From SLRI01 sp964576715 (GTDB lineage: Bacteria; Pseudomonadota; Alphaproteobacteria; Geminicoccales; Geminicoccaceae): 56,798 bases of DNA. Positions 1 to 8,697 of this stretch are shown one piece after another. Every line of letters starts with the position of its first letter. Positions within the stretch are counted from its first letter, which is position 1. The translations under genes were made by a program, and so were the position numbers. The DNA lies in assembly GCA_964576715.1 (NCBI GenBank), contig CAZNWE010000020.1, positions 1 through 56,798 on the forward strand, read 5' to 3'. Under the pieces are notes generated by a model. It saw only the letters and a list, made by a program, of their open reading frames with translations, was not told the origin of the DNA and made no database searches.

Positions 1-59
1 GTGCTGCGCACTGGGTCCAGGTTTCGTGCTGCGCACTGGGTCCAGGTTTCGTGCTGCGC
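1..59. repeat. 25-bp tandem repeat at the left edge
   Basis: Two identical 25-bp copies (1-25 and 26-50) begin with GTGCTGCGCACTGGG and are followed by a decaying third copy from 51. The array is open at the window edge, so its true length is unknown. The unit is unrelated in sequence to the other arrays of this window, but it has the same character: short, G+C-rich and head-to-tail. Confidence 0.9.
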
Positions 60-89
60 AGTGGGCGCGACGGTCACCCGGCAAACTGA

Positions 90-399
90 TCAGCCGCCCT
101 GCTTGTTCCGGGCTCCGTCCTTTTTTGTCGCGACCGGTTCGGCTTTGTGACCTAGAGCGGGCGCTGTGCGGTCGTCCTCGTCCGGCGGCGTAGGCTCGAC
201 CAGTTGGCCAGCTTCGGGTACAAAGTTGGTTGGCGTGCGCCGCCCGGCATCGCGAGATCGTTCTCGGGCATAATCGCCCGGGCCGGTCTTCCGCGGCCAC
301 GCAGATGCAGCCAAAGCCGACGAGCAGCAGGATGACGAGCCCACCGCCCATGGCAACGACCGAGCCCTCGTCCGCGGTGACGGGAATACCGACCGACAT
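90..399 (-). other. possible small membrane protein, perhaps frameshifted
   Basis: From an ATG at 397-399 on the minus strand, the first 36 or so residues make a short acidic N-terminus followed by one hydrophobic segment (GGGLVILLLVGFGCICVAA). Downstream, that frame becomes arginine/serine-rich, unlike a normal tail, and stays open to the window edge. A neighbouring frame gives a plausible acidic tail ending at 90 (stop 90-92). Loss of one C near position 278 would join the two. No clear ribosome binding site is seen. This may be a frameshifted small gene or chance. Confidence 0.2.
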
Positions 400-504
400 C
401 GGCCGGACAGGCGACGCTGCTCGGCCGACCAGGAAGGCCCGTCGTCCCGGGAAGGCTCGTCGTCAGAGCCCGCCGCCGCAGCCACGGGATCGGGGTATCG
501 GCCG

Positions 505-837
505 GTGAGGCGACCCGCGGTCGGCGCGCTGCTGGTCGCAGCCGTCATGCTCGGCGGCGCCGCCATCGTGCGCGCGGATACGCTGCTCCTGCAACAGAGC
601 CTGCCCGGCGGGGTCGCCGGCACGTCGTTCCTCCTGGTGGATCGGGGCCGAATCGGCCATGTGACGGCGCGCCGGGACGAGACCCTCGCCCACAAGGTCA
701 CCATTTGGCTGGCGACCGAGCCGCCGGTCGAGCTCTCGCTCGCCTGCAACGACGAGGCGATCACGCGCCAGCTAATGGAAGCACTGCGCCAGGGTGGCGT
801 CGCGACGCTCGACATCACCGGCCGCTGCAGCCTCTGA
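505..837 (+). CDS. hypothetical secreted protein, 110 aa
   Basis: The gene starts with GTG at 505 and encodes 110 residues. Residues 1-24 form a typical signal peptide: basic start, a hydrophobic core AVGALLVAAVMLGG, and a likely cut after IVRA before DTLLLQQ. The mature part is about 85 residues with two cysteines (LACND and TGRCSL) and no family I recognise. It ends 6 bp before mtgA and probably shares its transcript. A periplasmic location is inferred from the signal peptide alone; no function can be given. Confidence 0.6.
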   Translation: MRRPAVGALLVAAVMLGGAAIVRADTLLLQQSLPGGVAGTSFLLVDRGRIGHVTARRDETLAHKVTIWLATEPPVELSLACNDEAITRQLMEALRQGGVATLDITGRCSL

Positions 838-843
838 ACCGGG

Positions 844-1563
844 ATGGTGGTGCGGCACCGCCGGCCGGCGGCCAAGCTCCCGCTGCCTCGCAGCCTGTTG
901 CGCCGCCTGCTCGGCCGCCTGGCGCGCTGGACGTTCTTGTTGCTGGTCGTGCTGCCGCTCGCCCTGCTCCTCGCCTATCGCTTCCTGCCGCCCCCGGTGA
1001 CGCCGTTGATGCTGATCCGCGCGGTGCAGGGCCACGGCCTCGACTACCGCTTCCGGCCGACGCGCGAGATCAGCCCGCATTTGGCCCGGGCGATGATCGC
1101 GTCCGAGGACAACCTGTTCTGCGAGCATCGCGGCTTCGATCTTCAGGCGCTCAGGACTCAGCTCGAACGGGCGAGTGCCGGCGAGCGGCCGCGCGGTGCG
1201 AGCACCATCACCCAACAGCTGGCGAAGAACCTGTTCCTCTGGCCGGGCCGGGACATCGGTCGCAAGCTGCTCGAGGCTTGGCTCGCCCCGCAGCTCGAGC
1301 TGGTCATCGGCAAGCGGCGCATCCTCGAGCTGTACGTCAACGTGGTCGAGCTGGGCCCCGGCATCTACGGGGCGGAGGCGGCCGCCCGACACTGGTTCGG
1401 CAAGCCGGCCGCCGAGCTCGGCGAACGGGAGGCGGCACGGCTCGCGGTGATCCTCCCCGCACCCCTCGCCCGGCAGCCGACCGGCGATTGGGCGACAGAG
1501 CGGAGTGCTGTGATCCACAAGCGGATCGGCCAGCTCGGGCCGCTGCTCGACTGTGCCCCTTGA
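844..1563 (+). CDS. mtgA: monofunctional biosynthetic peptidoglycan transglycosylase
   Basis: A GT51 glycosyltransferase that polymerises lipid II into glycan strands on the periplasmic side of the inner membrane. The 239-residue length is normal for MtgA. A cytoplasmic basic N-terminus is followed by one membrane helix (about residues 29-48). The family motifs are all present: ASEDNLF at 86-92 with the catalytic Glu, GASTITQQLAKNL at 118-130, and KRRILELYVN at 157-166 with the second acidic residue. There is no transpeptidase domain. It lies 6 bp after the small secreted protein gene and directly before the hemerythrin-domain gene. The C-terminus is complete. Confidence 0.93.
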   Translation: MVVRHRRPAAKLPLPRSLLRRLLGRLARWTFLLLVVLPLALLLAYRFLPPPVTPLMLIRAVQGHGLDYRFRPTREISPHLARAMIASEDNLFCEHRGFDLQALRTQLERASAGERPRGASTITQQLAKNLFLWPGRDIGRKLLEAWLAPQLELVIGKRRILELYVNVVELGPGIYGAEAAARHWFGKPAAELGEREAARLAVILPAPLARQPTGDWATERSAVIHKRIGQLGPLLDCAP

Positions 1564-1692
1564 GCGCCATTGTCTTGCCGCCGCCCCGCTGCCCGTCCGT
1601 CCCCTGCCGTCCGTCCCCTGCCGTCCGCCTCCTTGCCGGCGGCGCGACCATGCCACAGACTTGGCGATATCCCAGCACGGCTCGGAGCCCGC

Positions 1693-2280
1693 TTGACGAC
1701 CGATCCCTCCCTCGACCTCGACCGCCGCACCGGCTGGCCCGCCGATCTGCGGGTGCTGCTCGACCGGCATCCGCGCGCCAGCTGGCCCGAGCATCCCAAT
1801 CTGGGCGCCCTTTGTCGTTTTTGGCTCGAGCGGCACACGAAGTTCCGCGAGCTCGCCGCCGCCCTGGCCGAAGGCGCGGCGACGTTGCGCGAGGGCCACC
1901 TCGATGCCGCCGCCTTCCAGCCCTGGTTCGCGCCGCGGATGCGGTTCTTTTTGCAGCAGCTGCACCACCATCACCTGATCGAGGACCGCCAGTATTTCCC
2001 GGTGTTCATGGCAGCCGAGCGCCGGCTGGGCCGTGGCTTCGCGGTGCTGGAGGCGGATCACGGCACCATCGACCGGGCGATCCGCGAGCTGGCCCGGGCG
2101 AGCGACGGCCTGCTCGCGGCGCTGCGATCGCCGCCGACCGACCTGCCGGCGGCGACGGCCGGCCTCACGACTGTCCTGCCCGCATTTCTCGTGCGGCTCG
2201 AGCGGCACCTGGCTGACGAGGAGGACCTCGTCATTCCATTGATCCTCGAGCGCAGCGAGGCCGGCCTCGGCGTCGCCTGA
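1693..2280 (+). CDS. hemerythrin HHE-domain protein
   Basis: A cytoplasmic helical-bundle protein with the di-iron ligand pattern of hemerythrin-like HHE domains: a His cluster (QQLHHHHLIEDRQYFPVF), then LEADHGTIDRAI, and finally RHLADEEDLVIPLIL. Members bind O2 or NO or sense iron and redox; which one applies here cannot be told. The TTG at 1693 (195 aa) is preferred, with GGAG just upstream. An in-frame ATG at 1570 would add 41 residues that are Pro/Arg-rich and partly encoded by a 14-bp tandem repeat (CCGTCCGTCCCCTG, around 1591-1626), so they are probably not translated. The end at 2280 is firm. Confidence 0.8.
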   Translation: MTTDPSLDLDRRTGWPADLRVLLDRHPRASWPEHPNLGALCRFWLERHTKFRELAAALAEGAATLREGHLDAAAFQPWFAPRMRFFLQQLHHHHLIEDRQYFPVFMAAERRLGRGFAVLEADHGTIDRAIRELARASDGLLAALRSPPTDLPAATAGLTTVLPAFLVRLERHLADEEDLVIPLILERSEAGLGVA

Positions 2281-2319
2281 CGGCTTGACCGGTCACGCCC
2301 GGCCGCTAGTTCCAAAAGC

Positions 2320-2673
2320 ATGACGGATTGGCGGATCGACGACCGGCTGCTGCTCCCCGAGCCCTTGACCGGGGCCCGGCCAGTGCGTTTCGAGCATCAG
2401 CATTGGCAACGCCTCGACCGCGCCGAGGGCGAACTCGAGATCGGCTACGACGCGGCCGACCGGCCGGTGCGGATCGAGTACCACTGGAAGCGCTATTTCA
2501 GCCGCGCCAACCCGGCCGCGGCCGACGTCTACACCGCCGAGCTCTGGGTGCGCGAGCGGACCAACGGCTGGCTCTACATGGTCCTGCCAGGGCAGGCCGG
2601 CCTGGTTTCGGTGCCGCACGCCCCTTTACGTGCGCTCCTGCAGGAGCATCTCAACATCGACATCGGCGACTGA
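2320..2673 (+). CDS. hypothetical protein, 117 aa
   Basis: A soluble acidic protein of 117 residues, rich in aromatic and charged residues (HWQRLDRAEGELEIGYD, EYHWKRYF, NGWLYMVLPGQ), with no signal peptide or membrane segment. The alternating pattern suggests a small beta-rich fold. I do not recognise the family. It lies 39 bp after the hemerythrin-domain gene and 14 bp before msrA, so it is probably co-transcribed with both. Its compact, balanced composition supports a real gene, and no competing frame is convincing. Confidence 0.65.
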   Translation: MTDWRIDDRLLLPEPLTGARPVRFEHQHWQRLDRAEGELEIGYDAADRPVRIEYHWKRYFSRANPAAADVYTAELWVRERTNGWLYMVLPGQAGLVSVPHAPLRALLQEHLNIDIGD

Positions 2674-2687
2674 GCGGGGAGACGGTC

Positions 2688-3398
2688 ATGTGGTTCGCAA
2701 AAAAGCAGGTCATGGAGCTGCCGACGGCGGCGGCGGCGCTGCCGGGGCGGGACAGCCGGCCGTTCGCGCTCAGTGGCCGGCACGTGGTGCTGGGCACGCC
2801 GATCGAGGGGCCCTATCCCGCGGGGTCGGCGCTGGTCCTGTTCGGCATGGGCTGTTTTTGGGGGGCCGAGCGGCGGTTCTGGGAGCAGCCCGGCGTGATC
2901 ACCACGGCGGTCGGCTATGCCGGCGGCCAAACCCCGCACCCCACCTATGGCGAGGTGTGCACCGGCAGGACCGGCCACAACGAGGTGGTGCTGGTCGTCT
3001 ATGATCCGCGAAAGGTCGGTTTCGCCGGGCTATTGAAGGTCTTTTTCGAGAGCCACGACCCGACCCAGGGCATGCGCCAGGGCAACGACGTCGGCACCCA
3101 GTACCGTTCGGCCATCTACACCACTACCGACGCGCAGCTGGCACTCGCCGGCAAGACGGCGGCAGCCTATGGCGAGGCGCTGGCAGCGGCGGGCGGCGGT
3201 CCGCTCACCACCGAGATCAGGGCCGCACCGCCCTTCTATTTCGCCGAGGACGAGCACCAGCAATATCTGGCGAAGAACCCCTGGGGCTATTGCGGCCTCA
3301 AGGGCACCGGTGTCACTTGCCCGGTGCCGACCGCGGCAGCCACCGACACGGCGTCCCCGAGCCCATCCACCGGCACTGCACCCATGACGACGGCCTGA
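2688..3398 (+). CDS. msrA: peptide-methionine (S)-S-oxide reductase MsrA
   Basis: MsrA reduces methionine-S-sulfoxide in proteins, using thioredoxin as the usual reductant. The signature GMGCFWGAERRFW holds the catalytic Cys, followed by VGYAGGQTPHPTYGEVCTG, NEVVLVVYDP and QYRSAIYTTT. The C-terminal half has AEDEHQQYLAKNP, then GYCGLKGTGVTC with likely resolving cysteines. The protein is 236 residues: an extra N-terminal part of about 45 precedes the core, as in longer MsrA forms, and there is a Ser/Thr/Pro tail. The start ATG at 2688 follows a GGGGAGAC ribosome binding site. No signal peptide is seen, so it is cytoplasmic. Confidence 0.93.
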   Translation: MWFAKKQVMELPTAAAALPGRDSRPFALSGRHVVLGTPIEGPYPAGSALVLFGMGCFWGAERRFWEQPGVITTAVGYAGGQTPHPTYGEVCTGRTGHNEVVLVVYDPRKVGFAGLLKVFFESHDPTQGMRQGNDVGTQYRSAIYTTTDAQLALAGKTAAAYGEALAAAGGGPLTTEIRAAPPFYFAEDEHQQYLAKNPWGYCGLKGTGVTCPVPTAAATDTASPSPSTGTAPMTTA

Positions 3399-3445
3399 GG
3401 GACTGGTAAACCGCTTCGGTCACCGCCACCGGAGTAGATCGGCCG

Positions 3446-5131
3446 ATGTCCATCATTCAGCTGCTCGCCGCCCGCATCGACCAGGCGCTCGGCCGCGAGC
3501 CCGCTGATCTCGTCGTCAAGAACGCGCGACTGTTGAACACGGCGACCGGGCGGGTCGAGGGGCCGATGGACATCGCGATCTCCGGCGAGGTCGTGGTCGG
3601 CACGCATGGCGTGTACGAGGGCCAGCGCGAGTTCGATGCGCGGGGCCGGATCGTCGCACCCGGCTTCATCGACACCCACGTCCACGTCGAAAGCTCGATG
3701 GTGCTGCCGGCCGAGTTCGAGCGGGGTGTCTTGCCCTGCGGCACGACCACGGCGATCTGCGACCCGCACGAGATCGCCAACGTCGTCGGCCTCGACGGCA
3801 TCCGCTACTTCATCGAGGCCAGCCGGCAGCTGGCCATGACCTTGAAGGTCAATCTCAGCTCCTGCGTGCCGGCGACCGACCTGGAGACCGCCGGTGCGAG
3901 GATCGAGGCGGACGATCTGGCGGCGCTGATGGACGACCCGGCGGTGATCGGCCTCGCCGAGCTGATGAACTTTCCGGGCGTGGTCCACAAGGACCCGGGC
4001 ATGCTGGCCAAGCTCGAGCGCTTCTTCGGCCGGCACATCGACGGCCACAGCCCGTTGCTCGGCGGCTCCGAGCTCAACGCCTATCTCGCGGTCGGGGTCT
4101 CGACGGAGCACGAATGCACCAGCCTCGAGGAGGCCCTGGAGAAGCTCGCCAAGGGCATGCACATCCTGTTGCGCGAGGGCTCGATCGCCAAGAACGTGAC
4201 CACGCTGGCGCCGCTCCTGACCGATGCCACCTGGATGCGCTGCGCGTTCTGCACCGACGACCGCAACCCTTTGGAGATCCGCGAGGAAGGCCATATCGAC
4301 CACGCCATTCGCCTGGCGATCCGCGCCGGCGCACCGGTGATCCCGGCCTACCGGGCGGCGACCCTGGGTGCCGCCACGGCGTTCGGCCTCGGCGACCGGG
4401 GGCTCGTCGCCCCGGGCAAGCGTGCCGATCTCGTCGTACTCGACGACCTCGGCGAGGTCCGGGTGGCCGAGGTGATCGTCGGCGGCCGCCCGGCCGCCGA
4501 GGCCCTGGCCGAGCCGCGGCCGCACCCGAGCCCGCCCGGCTATGGCAGCGTCCGGCGACCGCCGGTCGAGGCGGCCGAGCTCACCCGCGACGGCAGCCGC
4601 CGCGTCCCGGTGATCGGTGCCCTGCCGTTCTCGCTGCTCACCGATCATCTGGAGGCGGTGCCCGACGGGGACCCAGGGATAGCCCGACTCGCGGTGCTCG
4701 AGCGGCACGGGGTCAACGGCAATATCGGCAAGGGCTGGGTCAAGGGCTTCGGCCCGATCAAGGGTGCCATCGCCACCTCGATCGGCCATGACAGCCACAA
4801 TCTGATCACCGTCGGCGACAACCCGGACGACATGGCCGCCGCCGCCAACCACCTGATCGCGATTCAGGGTGGTGCGGTGGTCGTCGCCGGCGGCAAGATC
4901 CTCGCCGAGCTGCCGCTGCCGGTGGCCGGGCTGATGTCCGACCAGAGCCTCGCCTTCATCGACGAGCGGCTGGTCAAGCTCCGCGCCGAGGCCCGGGCCA
5001 TTGGCTGTTCCCTCGAGGAGCCGCTGTTGCAGCTCGCCTTCCTGCCCCTGCCGGTGATCCCGCATCTCAAGCTGACCGACCGCGGCTACGTCGCCGCCGG
5101 GCCCGAAGGCCTGCGACTGCTCGACGACTAG
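3446..5131 (+). CDS. ade: adenine deaminase (Ade)
   Basis: A metal-dependent amidohydrolase that converts adenine to hypoxanthine and ammonia (purine salvage). The 561-residue length fits Ade. Family marks are GFIDTHVHVESSM with the metal-binding His pair, TTTAICDPHEIANV, GHSPLLGG, GVSTEHECT, and CTDDRNPLEI with the catalytic Asp. The C-terminal domain has HDSHNLITVGDN. It lies 47 bp after msrA on the same strand. It is the first of two base deaminases in the window, but this one is a housekeeping salvage enzyme and is not linked to the transporter operon near 21-28 kb. Confidence 0.93.
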   Translation: MSIIQLLAARIDQALGREPADLVVKNARLLNTATGRVEGPMDIAISGEVVVGTHGVYEGQREFDARGRIVAPGFIDTHVHVESSMVLPAEFERGVLPCGTTTAICDPHEIANVVGLDGIRYFIEASRQLAMTLKVNLSSCVPATDLETAGARIEADDLAALMDDPAVIGLAELMNFPGVVHKDPGMLAKLERFFGRHIDGHSPLLGGSELNAYLAVGVSTEHECTSLEEALEKLAKGMHILLREGSIAKNVTTLAPLLTDATWMRCAFCTDDRNPLEIREEGHIDHAIRLAIRAGAPVIPAYRAATLGAATAFGLGDRGLVAPGKRADLVVLDDLGEVRVAEVIVGGRPAAEALAEPRPHPSPPGYGSVRRPPVEAAELTRDGSRRVPVIGALPFSLLTDHLEAVPDGDPGIARLAVLERHGVNGNIGKGWVKGFGPIKGAIATSIGHDSHNLITVGDNPDDMAAAANHLIAIQGGAVVVAGGKILAELPLPVAGLMSDQSLAFIDERLVKLRAEARAIGCSLEEPLLQLAFLPLPVIPHLKLTDRGYVAAGPEGLRLLDD

Positions 5132-5170
5132 GCGGGCCACGGTGGTGGCCGACGGCACGGCTCGCCGCCG

Positions 5171-5338
5171 TCAGCCGAACAACAGCCGCGCCGCGACGTA
5201 GATGCCGCCCCACAAGGCCAGCGAGGCGCCGCCGACGAACAGGGTGGTAGCGGGCATCGACCAGCGTTCTTCGTTGCCCTGCCGTTCGCTCGCCGTGGCG
5301 ATCACCACGCGGTCGATGCTCTGGACTTGCTGCTGCAC
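5171..5338 (-). CDS. small single-span membrane protein, 55 aa
   Basis: A GTG-initiated reading frame of 55 residues beginning VQQQVQSIDRVVIATASERQ, continuing through EERWSMP, and ending in a clear membrane segment (TTLFVGGASLALWGGIYVAA) before RLLFG and a stop. A GGAG ribosome binding site lies about 9 bases before GTG (5336-5338). The hydrophobic helix, clean N-terminal polarity and absence of any other gene between 5132 and 5477 support it. It faces away from the AEC permease and converges on ade. Function is unknown. Confidence 0.6.
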   Translation of the reverse strand: MQQQVQSIDRVVIATASERQGNEERWSMPATTLFVGGASLALWGGIYVAARLLFG

Positions 5339-5477
5339 GGGGCCATCTCCGCTCGTTGTGCCGAATGCCGTCGCGACACCTTGGCAACACCCGGATGATG
5401 CCCCCGAGGCCCTAAGAATTCGTTAACGGCCGAGCATTTTTCGAACCGGACCTCGGGCTGCGCCAGGAGCGACCGTC

Positions 5478-6410
5478 TTGAGCGCTTTCGTCGATATCGT
5501 GCTGCCGGTCTTCGCCCTGCTCGGCATCGGCTACGGCGCGGCGAAGCTCGGCTATTTCGACCCGGCGGCAACCCGGGCACTCTCCCGCTTCGTCTTTCAG
5601 TTCGCCTTGCCGGTCATGCTGTTCGCCAGCCTTGCGGCCCAGGGCCGGCCGGCGGACTTCGCCCCGAGCTACCTCGTCGCCTTCTTCGCCGGGGTCGTCG
5701 TCAGTGCGACCGCGGGTGCGGTTCTCGCCCGCCGGCTCGGCCGCAAGGGCTGGCGGGACCGGGTGGTCGCCGGCTTCTCGGCCGGCTACGGCAATGTGAT
5801 CCTGCTCGGTATCCCGCTCGTCCTGCAGGCCCTGGGCGACGCCGCAAGCCTGCCGCTCTTCGTGCTGGTCAGCTTCCACGGGCCCGTCTTGATGACCCTG
5901 GTGACCGTGCTCCTGGAGCGCGATGCCGGCGGCACCTCGGCCCGGCGACGTCTCGCGGCGACCGGCAAGGGCCTCGTGCAGAACCCGATCCTGATCGGGC
6001 TCCTCGGCGGGCTGCTCTTCGGGGTCGCCGGCTGGTCGCTGCCGGGTCCTGTGGCGGCGAGTGCGGAGCTGCTCGGCCGCGCCGCCCTGCCGACCGCGCT
6101 CTTTGCCATGGGTGCCTCGCTGGCCGGCTACCGGATCACGGGTGCGCTCCGCCTCGCGGTCGCCATCGTCCTCTTGAAGACGGTACTGCAGCCGCTCGTC
6201 GTCTGGCTCCTGGTCGACTACCTCTTCGCCATTGCGCCGCCCTGGTCGGACACCGCCATCCTCCTCGCCGCCATGCCGACCGGCGTCAACGCCTATCTCT
6301 TCGCCGCCCGCTATCAAAGCGCCGAGGCCGAGGCCGCCAGCAGCATCCTGCTCGCGACCGCTTTCTCCCTGCTCACGGTCTCGGTGATTCTCGCCCTGCG
6401 GCTCGGCTGA
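5478..6410 (+). CDS. AEC-family (auxin efflux carrier-like) permease
   Basis: An inner-membrane secondary transporter of 310 residues with about ten hydrophobic segments in two halves, the layout of the AEC family (bacterial malonate/organic acid carriers related to plant PIN proteins). It starts with TTG at 5478 behind CCAGGAGC. Recognisable stretches are LPVFALLGIGYGAAK, SRFVFQFALPVMLFASL, GYGNVILLGIPLVLQAL, GAAPTALFAMG-like text in the second half, and AMPTGVNAYLFA. The substrate cannot be read from the sequence. No operon partner is evident. Confidence 0.85.
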   Translation: MSAFVDIVLPVFALLGIGYGAAKLGYFDPAATRALSRFVFQFALPVMLFASLAAQGRPADFAPSYLVAFFAGVVVSATAGAVLARRLGRKGWRDRVVAGFSAGYGNVILLGIPLVLQALGDAASLPLFVLVSFHGPVLMTLVTVLLERDAGGTSARRRLAATGKGLVQNPILIGLLGGLLFGVAGWSLPGPVAASAELLGRAALPTALFAMGASLAGYRITGALRLAVAIVLLKTVLQPLVVWLLVDYLFAIAPPWSDTAILLAAMPTGVNAYLFAARYQSAEAEAASSILLATAFSLLTVSVILALRLG

Positions 6411-6589
6411 CCAGCAGCACCACGGGCCGGCCGGGACGGCGAAGACTGGGCGAAACCGCGCCGGCGCGCGAATATCGGAACTGGCCGACGGCGCCGCTGG
6501 AGCGCGCGCTCGGGCAACGGCTGCCGGACCTCGCCGGTGCGCTCGGAGCCGGTCCGAGATCGAGCGGCCGGGCCGCTGCCTGCCCGACC

Positions 6590-6820
6590 ATGATCCGGCC
6601 GACGACACGGGCGAGCATCGTCCCCGGCGATCTCCGTTGCGGCAATCGTCTCTTGCACCCGGCCGAGCCGCACGTCCTCGTGGAGCTGCACTGGGGATTC
6701 TCAATGCTCGGCCGTCCGCTGGCCGACCGGGCCCACAGCGGCGTGGCGCGGCACTCGGCGACCGTGGCCGGAGCCGAGTTCGAGACGGGCAAGGGGCGGC
6801 TCGCCAGGACCGCATGCTAG
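6590..6820 (+). CDS. uncharacterised short ORF
   Basis: A 76-residue frame from ATG 6590 to TAG 6820. The same frame stays open upstream to about 6407, inside the end of the AEC gene, and reads with sensible composition (LERALGQRLPDLAGAL), but I see no start codon with a ribosome binding site. The region 6411-6831 otherwise holds nothing recognisable. The motif GFSMLGRPLADRA faintly resembles chorismate-lyase/UTRA folds, which is too weak to name. It could be a gene remnant or a chance open frame. Confidence 0.25.
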   Translation: MIRPTTRASIVPGDLRCGNRLLHPAEPHVLVELHWGFSMLGRPLADRAHSGVARHSATVAGAEFETGKGRLARTAC

Positions 6821-6831
6821 CTGACCGCCCG

Positions 6832-7341
6832 CTATCTGCTCAGGTAGGTGCGATGCGGCCGCTCGAGGCCGCCGGTTCTTCGCCGTTCCGCATGCGCGGC
6901 CATCGCGGCCGCGAGCTCGTCACGCTCCTCGCAACCCCGGGGGCAAAGCGCGATCAGCCGGTCGAGCAGCCGGTCGGCGGCCGCGACGTCGTCCTCGACA
7001 AGATGCAACTCGCCCCAATACTCGAGCGCGCCCAGATGCCCGGGATGGAGCCCGAGCGCGCGGGCGTAGTGCTGGTGCGCCTCGCTGTAGCGGCCGAGCT
7101 TGCGGCTGGTGAAGCCGAGCAGATTGTGGATGTCGGCGTTGTCGGGCTGCAGGCGGGCGGCCTGCTGTAGCAAGTGACGGGCATAGGCGTGGTCGTCGAC
7201 GTTGATCCGGGCTCTCGCCTGCAACAGCAGGATCGACGCCCGGCCGGCTTCGTCAGGCTCGACATCGACCGCCCCGAGCGGTGCCGCGAGGAGGGTGACA
7301 AGAGCAGCCACCAGTGCCGCGACGAGCCTGCCGAAACCCAT
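6832..7341 (-). CDS. periplasmic tetratricopeptide-repeat protein
   Basis: A protein of 169 residues with an N-terminal signal peptide (GRLVAALVAALVTLLAAPLGA, cut before VDVEP). About three TPR units follow: ILLLQARARINVDDHAYARH, LLQQAARLQPDNADIHNLLG, and YSEAHQHYARALGLHPGHLG. TPR folds usually serve as protein-protein scaffolds. Start: ATG at 7339-7341; the codon before it is TTG in frame, so translation could begin at 7344. The C-terminus contains CPRGCEERDELAAAM, seen in alphaproteobacterial TPR exported proteins. No gene partner is evident. Confidence 0.8.
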   Translation of the reverse strand: MGFGRLVAALVAALVTLLAAPLGAVDVEPDEAGRASILLLQARARINVDDHAYARHLLQQAARLQPDNADIHNLLGFTSRKLGRYSEAHQHYARALGLHPGHLGALEYWGELHLVEDDVAAADRLLDRLIALCPRGCEERDELAAAMAAHAERRRTGGLERPHRTYLSR

Positions 7342-7752
7342 CAATCCGCCCGCTCCACAAAAGGATCATCCATGGCGTCTGCCCTGGCGTCGTCTTGGTG
7401 GCGATCGCCCGACGGACGCCGGTGACGGCGCGGCCGAGCCATGAGGCACGACACGTTCCTGACCACAAGGGCAGCCAACCACGTGCCCTTGACCCCGCTT
7501 GCTTGCGTCGTGCGGTCGAGCTAGTGCCGCAAAAGTTGGCCGTGGTCCAGGGCTCGCGGCGGCTGCCCGAGGCCGGGTCCGGGGCTTGCTGCCGGGCGAG
7601 ACTGGCGTCGCTCGAGGTGCCCGAGCTTCGCGTCTGCGCCACGCGGCCGAAGACGGCGAGCGGCGAGATCGATGAATGGCGGCCGCGCGAGATCGTTGAT
7701 CGGGGCCGAGCCCGACGAGCCGCCGGCGGGCTCGGTGCTGCTAGCGATCCGC
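7342..7752. other. intergenic region, no gene seen
   Basis: About 410 bp between the divergently ending TPR gene and the AerR-like gene. Open frames exist on both strands, as expected at 70% G+C, but none has a family match, signal peptide or ribosome binding site that I can defend. No terminator with a T-tract is visible. Confidence 0.5.
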
Positions 7753-8649
7753 CTACGCGGCCGGCTTCGAGGCTCCGGCATGACGCAACGCCGCGTCGAC
7801 GGTGCTGCGCAGATCGGCGGCCGACACCGCGCCGGCATCGGCGCCAACGGCCTGCCAAGCCTCGGCATCCTCGCTGAACAGCCGACCGGCAACCATCACC
7901 GCCAGTTGCGGGTTGCACGAGGCGGCGCGGGCCTGGGCGATGGTCTGGGTCAATCTCGGCAACCAGTGCTCGCGTCGAATGACACAGCTCAGGCCGAGAT
8001 CGAGGACGTCGAACCACTGCCCGGCGAGCATCTGCTCGAGTTCGCCTGTTCCATTCGGGTGCTCGCAGTCGACGGCGAGCCCGATGAGCCACAACACCTC
8101 CCGGTCCAGGGCCGCCCCAAGGTGATGGGTCTCGCCCGGCAGTGGTGCGACGAGCACGGAGGGCGGCTTGCCCTGACCGGCAAGGCCCGTGGCCGGCACG
8201 TCGTGCATCGTGTAGAGTGCTGCCTGCAGCGTGCCGAGGGCCAAGGTGACGTCGAGTTCGCTGCAGCTGTCCGCCGTCAAGCGATCGCCGAGCAGCCGGG
8301 CGGAGGCCTGAAACAGGTCGGCGCAGGCGACGGCGGTCCAGCCGAACGGGCGGGCGATGGCCACGATCCGCTCGATCTCCTCGGGGATACTGTAGCTCGG
8401 GGCGAGCAGCACCTGAACGACCCGTTCGGCAGCTGCTGCCTGGGCCGGGTTCGGCATGCCGGCCTGACCAGGGAGGTGGCGGCGGCGCAAGGTTGGCAGG
8501 ACGTCACGGCGGATGATCTGCTCGAGCACGGCACGACTTTCCTGAGGCGACGCCTCTTTGGCACGCGATTTGAAGCATTGCCAGCACGCAGGTTGCGCGC
8601 TCAGCACCGGCTCGGCCTGCCGCGCCGCAGGTGGTCGGCCGTTGGTCAT
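7753..8649 (-). CDS. AerR/PpaA-like B12-binding-domain regulator
   Basis: This 298-residue protein has a helical cap (residues 65-150, with CSELDVTLALGTLQAAL) followed by a cobalamin-binding fold (165-290). The B12 signature reads GETHHLG at 172-178, matching the ExHxxG/DxHxxG His ligand site. Then come QWFDVLDLGLSC, PQLAVMVAGRLFSE and VGADAGAVSAADL. This architecture is that of AerR/PpaA, light- or redox-responsive antirepressors of photosynthesis genes that act with CrtJ/PpsR, which fits the puc operon of this window. ATG 8649 is chosen because the homologous region begins there. The frame is open through the repeat and gap to a GTG at 9147 (464 aa with gap), so an extended N-terminus cannot be excluded. 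Confidence 0.75.
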   Translation of the reverse strand: MTNGRPPAARQAEPVLSAQPACWQCFKSRAKEASPQESRAVLEQIIRRDVLPTLRRRHLPGQAGMPNPAQAAAAERVVQVLLAPSYSIPEEIERIVAIARPFGWTAVACADLFQASARLLGDRLTADSCSELDVTLALGTLQAALYTMHDVPATGLAGQGKPPSVLVAPLPGETHHLGAALDREVLWLIGLAVDCEHPNGTGELEQMLAGQWFDVLDLGLSCVIRREHWLPRLTQTIAQARAASCNPQLAVMVAGRLFSEDAEAWQAVGADAGAVSAADLRSTVDAALRHAGASKPAA

Positions 8650-8697
8650 GTGGCCGGCGGCCGGCAGATTGCCCGGCGGCGCCACGGGCGCGCCGAT

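Noticed and set aside
3287..5158. Long minus-strand open frame opposite adenine deaminase (and similar long antisense frames elsewhere)
   Set aside because: At about 70% G+C, antisense frames of real genes stay open by composition; they have no family motifs while the plus strand has all of those of Ade.
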